Below are positions 39,381 to 52,180 of a stretch of DNA of 64,000 nt, piece after piece. Position numbers and translations under genes: made by a program. The stretch is taken from positions 29,375,854-29,439,853 of the forward strand of contig NC_054549.1 in NCBI RefSeq assembly GCF_017654505.1, given 5' to 3'. The notes under the pieces were generated by a model. That model searched no databases. It was not told the DNA's origin and worked only from the letters and a program-made list of their open reading frames with translations. Each line of letters starts with the position of its first letter. Within the stretch, counting starts at the first letter, position 1. The DNA comes from Polyodon spathula. Taxonomy: Eukaryota > Chordata > Actinopteri > Acipenseriformes > Polyodontidae.

Positions 39381-39736
39381 CTGTTATTAACAAACATACA
39401 TGAAGATTGTTCATTTAATGAGCAATCCATTCTGTGCTCCTGGCCTGCAACTTAATAATAAGCATTGAAATACTTTGAACAATCCACCATTGTTATTCAC
39501 AGTAACCCAATCCCCCAGAACAAAGAATTGAGCACAACATGAGACACTGATGCAAGCTCGTTAGACCAAGACGTTGCTAGGGGCTGCTTTAGTTTTATTT
39601 TCTAGTACAGTACCAGTCAATAGATAAAGCAATCATGTTACAAAGACCACCCTTTTAACACAAACACAACTGAACGGTAAAGCAGGTATAAAATGCCAGT
39701 GTACATACAAACACACGCACACACACACAAACTGTA

Positions 39737-39740
<4 letters not shown>

Positions 39741-39821
<81 letters not shown>
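39741..39821. repeat. (CA)n microsatellite, 81 bp
   Basis: Pure CA repeat preceded by a shorter imperfect CA stretch from about 39710. Confidence 0.98.
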
Positions 39822-39823
<2 letters not shown>

Positions 39824-41362
39824 AATCAAAAACAGCAAGGTCAACTGAAGCTCTTGTTCTTTACTGAATAATACACCCTTGTTTGGCTCTTAGTTAGATT
39901 ATAAACACTCTTCAACTGGTATCCAAGAAATAAAGGCCATACAAACAAACTTCTCTAAACTAGAGCACTCTCTGAATAGATCTTGTTGACGTTGGATGGC
40001 TCAGTGTCAGAGCATTATGCCATGAGGGAAAAGGTCTCAGGATTTAATATATGCTTTGGATAATGAGCTTTAGCAACAAAACTACAGTATGGGCTAGGGC
40101 TTTGGAAACAAGACTACGCATAGTACTTGGAATTAGTGCAAGTCTCCTAACTTTGATTCCAAACTTATTTCATAGGTATCTGTAGCAATGCCTTGGACAA
40201 CAGGAAGGATTTGTTTTACAATTTGTCACGTTGCCCAGCACTTCTGTGCAAATACACACTCCCACTTGAACCACTTTGCTGCTTTTTTTGTTCAATAATA
40301 GCAGTGATTAGAGGGGCTTGCTTTTAGACCATAGTCAAGCGTTTGTGACTGGGGAAGGTGCAATGAGAATCAATGCCTAAGACAATTAAGGGCCCCAGTT
40401 TTTTTTTTTTTTTTTTTATTGGTGGGTAGTGTAAATAGCTGTGTTATCATGTTTAAATATTGTCTAAACTGATTTAACATCACATGATGCTGCAAAGTTA
40501 ATAATGAAATGTCTGCCCACCTGTCTTTAGAATAGTTTATAGTTTCCCTGGTAACCCCCTTCCATTCATGTATTGTATCATCAATAACAAGACCATGAGG
40601 AATTCTTGTTCTTGAATGAGTGACACCTGAGGCCAATCTCTGCTTCAATACTCGTACCGGACCATCGGGTGGGGGGCCCCACACACCCCCACCCCCCATG
40701 GGACCCGACTATTTGTCTTGCAGAAAGTAGAAGGATAGAATGCAAAGGGCTGCAGATGAGCTGCTGTGGAATGGCTTTCATTAAGGGTTGCATATATAGG
40801 CACTGAATTCCAGAGGACATGGGTGAAAGCTGCAGGATCCATGCTTTCTTTCAATCTAGCTGTCAATAACCTATCAGGGTCTATTTGTCTTTAAAGAAAG
40901 GCTCATTGGGACCAACTGCTGGGTGGGCCAAGCTCAACTCCAGTCTTAGGCATCAACAAAAAGAGCACAGGGTGAGGAGTTTAGAGTAAAGAATTGACAG
41001 CGACGGAGACCAAAGTACACTGTATGTATTTTGTGCTTTCGTAAAAGGGCAAAACTGACTTCTAAAGCTAAAGCAGTCAGACACAAATAATCCCATATAA
41101 GGTATAAACTTAATCTGATCTACTTTGGCAGTAATGTTACAAGTTTTTTTAAGTCTTAAAGAAATTCGTCAAGCTAAATATCCAAAAGGGACGAAACTTT
41201 TTTTTTTAATCGTTGTATTAGCTAATGAACATTCTAGTGACACTCTCTATCAACCAGGGAAGAATTACAAATAAATGTTGAGTAATTAAGAGGGTAACTA
41301 TGTGCAAATGTCTCCAGATTCTCTAAATAGAAATTAGCAGATTACTAAGGTTTAAAATCATA

Positions 41363-42018
41363 CAGTGCTACCCCGTTATTATGCGAATGTCGGGATCCAT
41401 AAATTAGGAGACTGTGTTATTTGTGTTTCACCTTATAATAAAATATAGGCATTTTTGTTCCCAAAATGATTACAATGCCCACAAGCCAAATTAATATTGT
41501 AGCGTATGGTGGACAATGAAGGAAGAAGACGCACACAATTTACAGATACTCAAATCCACAGTTTATTGGGACCCTTACTCCCGGCCCCTGTCAGCCTGGG
41601 CCACACCAAAAACAACAAAGTCTTGCACTCTCACAGCAGCACATTCACACAGCAGCTTGTCCCTCTCTTTACCACAGCACATTTCTTTCCTACAGCAGCC
41701 CTCTTTGGAATCAATCTTATCAAGAAAACCTCTTTGTTTTTCCTCGTCTTTTAGCCGTCCACACAATATAGATTCTACAACATTGATATCTTTTGAAATG
41801 GCTGCTTGAGTTTCACCTCTGTCCACCACATCGAGTTTCATTTTAACAGAGAAAGATTTTTGTTTTTTGCTGTCTGCTATGCTTCATACTGTAAATCTGG
41901 AACGTTCAACCAACGTTTGCGAGTCAAATTCCATTGTAGGGGAAATGGGAGCCACGACCTTACCATATTATAACCGATTCCACACTTTAACAGGTCGCTT
42001 TATAACGGGATAGCACTG
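41363..42018 (-). mobile_element. Tigger/pogo-type DNA transposon, internally deleted
   Basis: The left end CAGTGCTACCCCGTTATTAT matches the reverse complement of the right end (CAGTGCTATCCCGTTATAAA), and both ends are flanked by TA (41361-41362 and 42019-42020), the target duplication of Tc1/mariner-pogo elements. Reading inward from the right end on the minus strand, a fragment FSVKMKLDVVDRGETQAAIS and KDINVVESI resembles the N-terminal helix-turn-helix of Tigger transposases. No catalytic region remains. The part about 41500-41740 looks unlike a transposase and may be a nested insertion or filler. Confidence 0.8.
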
Positions 42019-43301
42019 TATACAGCTTTGGTTTAGTAATATCTGTAATTTTACATTTCAAAAATAATATTTATATTAATTCTTTTTAAACTACCACACC
42101 ATATATGAAACAATGACTGCTTTCTTTCTACTGTCCACAAACCCAACCCCTTGGTTAAGCCACATGATTTAATCAGTCAGGCATCTATTGACTTTCTAAG
42201 TTCCTTTCTGACAGCAGACATTGCAATTGGCGCTTGGTATTGTTTAAATGTGTACAAGAACTAAGTGAACCACAAAAGGTGCCGCTTACTTTATTAAAGC
42301 CCTGTCAATACAGCTTGAGAAGTACAACTGACCCACATCTCAAAACCCTGGGAGTACCAGCACAGTTCAACAGTTGAAGAGTTTAAGAAAGCCATCAAGC
42401 TTTTTGCTCCCCATTGCACTCATGACACAGAATGCATCCAAAACTTGTGTTCTTTAAATACCTAGTCACAGTGAACTATGGCACTTGAAAATATATGCAA
42501 CCCATTAAATTGATCTGAACAGTGATTGATCTAAATACTACTGCCCTTTGGACCAACCAACAAAAACAGTGCAATCAAGATTCTGCAGCATTTTGCCTTT
42601 TAAAAAAATTATGTGAAATGCCGGAGGAAGCCCTATTTTAGATCCACCACCATTTAGCTCAATAGGAAATCCCTCCATGTTTGACCTGGATTTTGGCTAT
42701 ATAATTGATCCATGGCATATTACCAGTAACTACTTGTAATATACTTTCTTACTAAAGCTTTAAATTCTGTTGCTTGTTAAACTGGTGTTTTAATCCAGTA
42801 GTTTAAACTATATAATCTCATACACTGCTTCCATAATGGACCACCTGTAGAAACAAGAGCAATTTCTTGGTAGGTTTCAGGCTGTGCAAATATTGACACA
42901 TAATATATTAATTAAATGAATACATAAAAAATGACCTTGACTGTGCAATATATATGACACACTCCCATCCATGCTGCAGTCAACTTTTGTAATCGTTGGT
43001 TCTATTCATAAAGCTTGAAGTTATGTAAACATTTAACCAAGCCTTAACTGGCTAACATGTTCCATTGACATACGTACAATTCTAAACTGCGACAGCCTCC
43101 AATAAATGCCACTATATGAACATGTACTTCAAATCAGGCGACAGGATTAAAAACCTTTATTTAAAAGGATTACCCAGATTTCAATAGTAGCCTGTTTAGA
43201 ATTCTTGAAAGTTACCTTAATACCTCTCCTGTGGAAACTTTTCCAGCTGGGGGGTCCTTAACCTTTATAAGCCCCCAGCAAATGAACAGCATCTTTTGTT
43301 T

Positions 43302-43306
43302 AAAAA

Positions 43307-43381
<75 letters not shown>

Positions 43382-43392
43382 TATATATATAT
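43302..43392. repeat. (A)n(TA)n repeat
   Basis: An A run of about 22 followed by TA repeats with one AA break near 43374. It may be the tail of a retroposed element. Confidence 0.95.
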
Positions 43393-46300
43393 GGGAAGAA
43401 GTCTTCATTAAGAGGGAAGTGAAACTCTCTGAAATTTGCATGGAGTAACCTGATCTTGTGGGACTCTCAAGGTGGGCAGCAGCAGTGCAGGATGGGGAGG
43501 TAATACCAGCTGGAGGTCTAGTCCCAGTATGCTGTCTGACGGCAGCCCTGTTCCCTTTGCAGTCTAATGAATCCAGACAATTGGGCCTGCTCTCTGGGGC
43601 ATAGCAACCCAGTCCCCTTCTCTGACCTTGCTGAAGTATGTTGGGCACTACAGCACTGGAATCCCAGCACAGTCCGTGGTACCACACTCTTTTCCCATGT
43701 CTAGAATATACGTTTGCCATACTTTACCTTGCTTTTACTGTCTTTATTATATCGCTCTCTTTTTACTGGGGCACATCATAGGATTGGTAGTGGTCCTATT
43801 CCTTAAGCAGAAAGCAAATAATGGTTTTGTAGTTGTCTTTAAATGTTGAAGACTACAACACTAAACATGTTTTGTTTTGGTCTACTTTGAATTAACTTTT
43901 TTTTTTTTAAATGTATACAAAGTCTACCCTGCTTTATCAAATTGGTGTATTCTGGTAATAGTTTTCAACTTGAAGGGTAGATTTCAACTAGACACACATA
44001 AAGGAGTGATCGAGCACACAATTTTAGGATAAGTGGGTTGAATATTGAGCTAACCCTAATCTAAACGATTCTCGATTCTTGAACAATATAGAGAATGCTG
44101 TTAGTTAGATTGGATGGGGCTCCTGGTTTACACCAAATCAGCTGCAGCAAATAACACAGAAAGTGATACATTTCTGCAGCCCTATCTACCCTGCTAGAAA
44201 GGCTCACTTAATCATTATTGTGTTCATTTGTTTATCCTGGACAGACCCTTGAGATGAAAAATATTTTTCAAGAATGTCCAAAGGGACGTGCCCGGGTTGC
44301 TAACAATCCACATGTATTTATTTATAAAATGTGTTAACCAGGATTACACAATTGAGACTAAACATTCAACATTTATTCATTAATCCAAGTGTTAAAACAA
44401 ACAAAAAAATACTTCAATGGCAGGGTTCCTTATGCAATGTTGGCTTACAACATCTAAAACAATTCACAGAGCTTGAGATATACCACACTGCTCAACTGAA
44501 TCCATGCATCCAACCCATTTGAAGGGCATTAGCTGATGAATGGAAAGCTGCAGCTGCTCTAGCCCTGCCCAGCAGGGGTCACTGTTTGGCAGTATGCGAG
44601 TTGGACGGGTGTTGGGTATGCATATTAAAAAATGCCTAAAGGATAATGGCTCCTCTCTCCACTGGCAGAAATGAGGCTTTGCATTCCCCTGCCTGCTGTC
44701 CCTGGGCTGCTGCCACCCTCCAATCCCAGGGCACAGGTGCGGACACTGACAGGGCTGGGAAAATAAGTCATCCACCAGATACTTTAAACCTCACAAAGTC
44801 CAGCACACTGCCCCCCACCTGCACTGCTACAAATCCTCTCCCTGCCACAGAGCCCACCCACCTCAAATCAACACTTTGTGCCATTGCAAAGCTGTCAAGT
44901 GTGGATTAAACTCTTACACCTCATCAACAGCTTTTAAATAAAATAGTAGGTAACAAACACTACGGACGGTATGTGCCAGCTGACCTGCTCTAAAAAACTG
45001 CCAAAGCCTCTTTGCTGTGATTGAGTCGTTCTTATAATTTCCAGTGTGTGAACTGCAGCTCTGTCAGACACAAACAGGGTTATGTTATCAGTGGAAACTG
45101 CCAAGCTGGTTATTTGAAAATGAGCAATGCAATACTAAAAACAGTCAAGGGACATTTCCACTTTTGCTCCAAGATCCTTATGTGAATCGTTATGGTAAGT
45201 AGATCATTAGCCCACCCAGGTTCCTCCATCCGGAAAGGCACATTGCCACTGAACATGGAGGGCCTCTAGATCTTTTTCCCCACACAACACCCTAGTACAG
45301 TAATAAAGACGTAGAGCTGTAGCCCTGGGTTAAATCTGTGTAACTTGTCATGGTGTAAATTAGATACATTACCTGATAGCCATGCAATCTGTTGAGTAAC
45401 AGAGCTGTGCAGTGGCTAACTACAGGAAACACAGGTTCAGGGTCGCGGCAATGAGATACGGGTGCGATCGACATGTGTTCAGCGTTAATAACACTTGCAT
45501 ATGGCTCTTTCTAATGTAGTCAGAGTATTAAAGCAAGACTGATTTTCACATTTCCCCAGAGAGGGTGCATTTGGAATGTGACAGGTGGACGTGCCGAAAC
45601 AAAGCTCAAAAACACCTTCAGCCAATCTATTATCGTGATCAACCACATACAGTAATCTTGAATGGTGCTACATTCTAATCTCCTGTTGTTTTTCTCTGTG
45701 TTGTCAAACTATACTGATGAAGACATCTTGGTTTTAAAACATAAAAGCATGCTGCTGTTTTTATTGCACGCTTGATAATAAAAACATAAATATAAATAAA
45801 AACAGCTTAAAAGAATCTGATTAAAACTGTGGGTGAGCAGCTTTCCAATGTTCTTCGTAAGAATACAGAAAATGTAGGACTACATCCCAGCAAAATGTTG
45901 TTAATTTCCATTTACAGCAAATTCTGCTCAATGCTAATCTGGGCAATCTTCCCCCCTGCGGTTCAATAGCATAGTGCACCAGTTTGCTCTGATATCCCAG
46001 AGAATGCATTCCCTGCTGTGATGGCAAATCCTGCAATAATTTGTTTGCCAGCTTAAAGTATCTCCCTCTTGGTGGAAACTATAGCTTGCAGAGCATTCTC
46101 ATCAGATGCTCCCTGCAGCTCTCATGAACAGTGCAGCATCTGCTTCTGGAATCCAGGTAATTCACACCTTGCATTCCAATGAGTGAGCTGTGCAGTATTC
46201 TTCAGGTCTGCTTGGAGTAATGTAATGCTAATAGCCGACTCCATTTCACTTTTCTAGACTGACCTAACGCAAACCTAATGCAAGCCAGTTTGCCCTCAGA

Positions 46301-49300
46301 GTGGTCACCTCCAGGTTAGCAGCTAAGTGATGGCTTTGTTTTCTTAGAAATAAATTATTAAGTGGTGGTCCTCAAAATAGAGCAGTTACTTAACAACCCA
46401 ACATTAACTTTTCTGGCAAATCCCTAATATAAACATATTAATATAATAATGTATGGCTGCATACGCACCTGCTTAAAAACAGAAATCTTGGCTTAAACAT
46501 TCTGTTGTACATTACAGCATATTTGTCTCTCGCTAAAAAAAGAGGTAATTTAGAAGCAGCTGCCAACTTCAGAACAGAACATGTTTTTGCATGCTATTCA
46601 ATTGAAGTTCCATGAATGCAAGACTCAGGGTGGGGTGGGAGGTGAAATTTTGGACTGTGCCAATGGCAAAGCAAACAAAGCAACACTCAAATAATTTTTG
46701 CCATCCCATCTCAGAGCTGTTTTGTTAGAGAAAGACAAGACCCCCAGAGCAGCTGCAGTTTCCCACAGAATTTCAAAGCCATTGTTTCAGCATACTTTAT
46801 TAGACATAGAAGAAATACGTTATTTGACAAGATGAACTTGTTTTAAATAGGTATGAAGACCATAGATAGTTATCAGCACCAAACACAAAACAATGAATAG
46901 ATGCCGAAGTCAAAATATCAATCTGTAGGAATGCACACCTAATGCAGAACATATAACTATTACAGACAAAACATGACCTATGCTCTTCTTCTCTGGACAA
47001 ACAAACACACTTTATTTGACTGAGACACCATTACACTCCTGTAATAAGTCGAGTGCTCTGGCTATGAAGATTCAATAATGATCTCCTTTGCCAAGGTCTG
47101 GAGAGAAAACAGATGGATATCCTATCACCTCAATATAGGGTCAGCTCCTTCTTCCTCTCAAGGGTGCTGTGTAAATCAGCAGGTTCTCCTGCGAAACACA
47201 GCAGCTCAGCCCCCAACTTTGATGTCCCCACATCTCCTGAAACACTACAGGTCAAGTTGAAGGCCAGGACCACTGAACGAGTTACCAACTCCTTGATTTA
47301 GGGACATCAAATGGTGCGGTGGTGGGGGCTGCCCTTGATCATGTTATTTATTACTTCATTCCATACTTTAACCAACATATTTATTCTCAGCCTAAAGACG
47401 AAATTGCTGTGGTTTTGGGATGCCAAAAAGTTATTTTCATTGTATTTATCCACATTTTTCACTGTGCAATTATTTGCACCATGAAGATAAAATAAGCAAT
47501 ATTACAAAACCAAGGTGTAACAACTCAAAGTGAGAAATTATGGGCTCCAATGTACACCCAAGTCATTTTCCCACTGGTTTATTTTCTTACCATAAAAAAT
47601 GGTGTCTATTGCACCCTAGAGAAAGCAGCTTTGATAAATAGTGGCCAACTGTTAAAGATGTTTCTGCTGAATCTACACTTCATTCTACTGTAAATTATGG
47701 CCAATCTCTTGCAAAATTATCTTTAAGACTACGTATGGTCTTTAGTTTAGTATACCTGCTAAATTTTTCTTAAATGACAAGCAAATCCAGAGAACATGAC
47801 TTCTCATGCCAAGCACTTAGCATTTCAACATAATATAGTATGTGAGACAATGTGCATGAGCTTGGCCTAAGGCTTTCACAGGGCCATGCAGCTTTACAAG
47901 TTCGCAATTTCGACACAGCAAGGCAGACTTTTTTCTGCAGTTGGATGTAACTTTCAGGTGCGAGTTGGCAGCAAGAGTTTACTCTGATAAAAAAAGAAAG
48001 CTTTATCAGATAGATTTAGTCTATGCATTCAGTAACAAGCAAGTCAGTTGCTTAACTTTTCAGACACAAGATTTAACCAGTGGAATTGTTGTTTGTTTTG
48101 GATTTTCTCCCATTTTTTACTGAAAGTACACAGACACTAAACTCACAGGCTACTGAGCACACCCTGATGATAGAGATGGGGCTGGTGCAGCTCCAGACCC
48201 CCGCACAGCCACTACTACCTATCAGGGTATCGGGGTACTGGGCTACCTCCAGGGTGTGGGCTATAACTTATAAGAGTCCCTGCCTGCCAAAACCAAGAAA
48301 CTTTTAGGAAGACACAGCAGGCTTACTTGGTTAAAAGTGCGAACTGTCTAGAAAAAAAATGTAGCGCCTGCTCTGAAAATGACCAATTCCATTCTGTCAT
48401 CAGTTGCAGTATCAGGGCTTATATTACATCAAACAAAATTATTAACTTTTTAAAGATTTTAAATTAATCAGTCCAGCACATCAAGATATGCGTGTTAATT
48501 TCATAGCTAGCTCTGAGTTCAACTGGGTTTATACTGCTGTATACCATGCACTCACGTGTTCCTGTGCAGAAGTATGGGGTTAGGAGGCTAATTCTGGATT
48601 GCACTGTAACCAAGTAGCTTTTGCCTACTTTTGTATCTTGCTTACAGTCCAATGTAGTCAGTGGTTGATTCCATAACCCTCAAATGCAAAGGTCCCTTAT
48701 CGTTGTTTGTTTGTGCAGTAAATATCTAAGTTGGAGTTAATCAACTGGATTTCCTGTGGTTAAAAGATAACAAGACTCATCTCTAGAGTACACAGCCCAA
48801 GACAGAGATAAGGCTAACAAGCAAACAAGTGTGTAATTGTCCAGAGATAAATTCTGCCAAGTTCCTGGAGACAGTTTGATACAGGTTTGAAAACTCTGAC
48901 AAGTATTAGGATTCTGGCTACTATTTTCAACCAACTAAAAAAAAAAATGTTATGGTCCTTTTCTACTGAAGGTACAAGTCTCTTCTATAGCAGGAAAGTA
49001 TATACATATAAGACAAAACTTTGTAGAAAAACTTTGTGGATTTGTCCTCCATCAGTAACACCAAGACCAAACAGAAGAAATTCTAAAAAATAAAATACAA
49101 AATTCTGAGAAAAAAAAAAAAATCCCAGATCTGCTTGATGTCAAATTCACTTTGTTACAATATGGGGTTTGTATAAGAAGAAAGAAGCAATTGTTTAAAC
49201 CTCCCTGCACTCTTATCTTGTTGCTTGAGAGGTAGAATGTATAATTATTGATTAGAATGACAAATACTGGTAAGTGGCTAGTAATTTAGACTATATTGTG

Positions 49301-49943
49301 CTGTAATAAGCAGCAGCAGCTAAAACCCAATAAGCCACATTAACGGACTAGGTGTACACAGTGTATAAGCAATATCAAACTATGGGCTTCACATTAAAAG
49401 TGACAATTTAAGGTTTCAAATTAGATTTGATGTAGACTTCAGATTAGAATTGACTACACTGATTAAATGACCAAGTTCAGATCCCATTACTGGATGATAA
49501 TGGACCTGAAAATACACAGGCTCAATGCTTTGCCTATGTGAATTGACATGTCTGTGTATAAATAAGTACGGGATTAATCATTAGTTACAATTAATTAGTA
49601 AATAGTTGATATGCATTTGTACCATAAAATTATGGTATAAATGTTTTTTAAAAAAGCTGTTCAGCTGGGTAAAATACTCCACTAGCAAAATATGTGTTGC
49701 ATTTGCATAAACAAATCGTTTTAAGGCAAATGTTATACCTATACCATCCATGACTAAAACTAAGTAGAAACTGAAAATGTCCAAAATACAACCAAATAAA
49801 AACATGATTGAAAATCTCAGTCAAAAGAAACATGGGAAACAGTTCTTTACCAAGCAATATCTGATCCATCAAGGAAATCACTAAGCATCCCAAGCAATAA
49901 ATCTTTCAAATTGTCCAATTAAACACAAATGGTTGGCAACAAT

Positions 49944-49969
49944 CCCCCCCCCCCCCCCCCCCCCCCCCC
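49944..49969. repeat. Poly-C tract, 26 bases
   Basis: Uninterrupted C26 followed by ACA and C7. The length in a genome assembly is likely uncertain. Confidence 0.95.
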
Positions 49970-51589
49970 ACACCCCCCCATGATTCTAGAAGTCTTCCTT
50001 ACCCCAATGGGGTGGGGAGCGGTATTGTTATAGAAGAACTTTAAAAAAATAAAATATGAAAAATAAATCCTGGGTCCTGTGGCACTTAAATGTCCTATTA
50101 ATCTCTCTCCAGCTCTGCTGCTGAGAATGCATTCTTTAGTGGAGAACTGTATCTCTATTAAGATAAAAATCTTGTGCAGTCACTTAATCCGTTCTTTTGA
50201 AGGCAGGGGTAATGAAATACATTGCTGGTCTTAGAGCAGAACTTGTCAGCAGGTACCAGTATGTGTAGGCTCTATCTCCCAGTCCATCTCTGTGATTCCA
50301 GGCGTTGAATGGGGACAGTGCTAGAAGGAAGGGCACTGACAATAACACATACCTGCCCAAGCATTCTCTGCAAGTTGTTTAAATTCCCTTTCTGCACTCT
50401 CTTTTGGAATCTTTTTGAAGTCAAGGCTGAATGTATACGATGCATAGAATTGTGTGTGTGTTTCTCTTTCTTTGTGTGTGAGATTAAGTGCATGTTTGTG
50501 TGGATGTAATGCTTAGGTTTCCACTGCTTTCAGGTGTAGCTAAGCTAAACCGGTTTGTTGGACATGTAGTGAGAGATTGATTTCTTGATTTCCATTATTA
50601 CTTGACAGGTGTCAGAGGATAAATTAGAATTTTGTGAATAGAAGATTTATTATTTTTAAACAAAACTCATATACCTGGCAAGCTGCCACTGAACACAAAG
50701 AGATACAAACAAAATAAAAGCCTGGCTTTGGGGTGTAATGCCTCCCTGCATAATCCCTACTAAGAGACCAAACTTTTCCTATTGGTACTGCAGTACAGCA
50801 TAGCATACCCAACCCTCTGTGGACTGGGGATTAGGCAGATATGTCAAAAAGTCAGACTTCCGAACATATATACAAAATTACATTTACACATGCATAAACA
50901 GGTTACTGAACAAAAACAACACTCAAACTGTTTTAAACACAGGGACATTATTTGCTTTAAAAGTAAGCAAACATAAACAAGATCAATTAGGCTAAAATAC
51001 ACAGTGTTGCTATGAAGTTTACTATAAGCCATCTCCACGCAAAGCTTTTAAAAAAAAAATACAAAACAAACGGTAAATGTACAGTAACCTGCAACTGATG
51101 GCTTCTTTCTTAACTCTAGAAGTCCCTGCCTCCCTGGTTCTGCTTTCTTAATATCTCTGTCATGGTACTTTGCGCCCTTTCTTGATATTGCCAACAGCCA
51201 ATAAGAAGCTTGGTTTAAATAGTGCTTTGGCTATTTTAACAAACAACCGGTAAGCATTGCATTTTATGAAGTTTGCTTTGTTTAATTCAAACGCATTTAA
51301 AAGCTACAACAAATTGCTGCCAATATCTGCAACTGTGCGCTCATATAAAAAAAGAGTAAAACACAACTGGTGTATTGAAACATCACTGCTACACACAGAT
51401 GACTGACACACGCACACAGGCCGTCTCTCTTAAAGGGGAAAGCATCAAAAGGCTGATTTGCTATAACGCTTTCTTTCTGTTTCCATCGTGGACACTACAC
51501 TTGCTGCCAATGCCATTACTCTCGTAGCCTCATTTTTCTATTTATTTATTTAGCGAGGCGGTTAATTGATCAGGGCGGTTATGTGATGG

Positions 51590-52180
51590 TCGAATATGCA
51601 CTGGCTACCTGTAAGATCCAGGATTACTTTAAAAATTCTCCTGCTTGCCTACAAGGTCCTTCATCATACAGGTCCAGAGTATCTCTCCAACCTGCTGACC
51701 CGCTATGTTCCTGCATGCAAGCTGAGGTCCTCTGACTCTGCTTTTTATACCCAAGGAAAAGTGCACCACACTAGGAGAGCACTCTTTAAGCTTCATGGCC
51801 CCGACTCTGACTCCCACAGTCGCTCGCTTCAAATCAACTCTCAAGACTCACTTGTTCTCTTTTGCTTTCAATGCTCTTAAGCCTGATGTCTGTTATTAGA
51901 TGTTGTCTAAATTGCTATTTCAGGTTTTCCACTCCATCTTATTCGTATGATTCTGTATGACACATGCATCCACAATATCTAGAATTCACATCATAGCCCT
52001 GTATTTAATGTCATTTATTTATGTCATCTTTATTTAATGCATTTGCATTTGCTTTCTGTTTGTATTTAATGTACTATGCCCTGTATTTCACTGAATTTAA
52101 TATACTATGCGTTATTCCTCACTATCTTGTAAAGCGCTTTGTGATGGTGGTCCACTATGAAAGGAGCTGATTGATTGGAT
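51590..52180 (+). mobile_element. L2-type LINE 3' end, degenerate
   Basis: The plus strand encodes HWLPVRSRITLKILLLAYK followed by VLHHTGPEYLSNLL, the C-terminal end of an L2/Rex-like reverse transcriptase ORF. After a frameshift it continues as RFKSTLKTHLFSFAFNAL, the usual final motif, and a stop. The 3' UTR has the GTAAAGCGCTTTGTGATGG..ACTATGAAAGG hairpin-like tail and ends in TGATTGATTGGAT, short tandem repeats typical of L2 tails. Only the last about 600 bp are present (5'-truncated, frameshifted), so it is inactive. Confidence 0.88.

Noticed and set aside
43265..43720. 151-codon minus-strand frame
   Set aside because: Half of it is the TA/poly-A repeat translated; the rest has no recognisable domain.
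45385..45480. tRNA-like sequence with GTGCAGTGGCTAAC and GGTTCAGGGTC
   Set aside because: Boxes are degenerate and the arms do not pair; at best an old SINE head.
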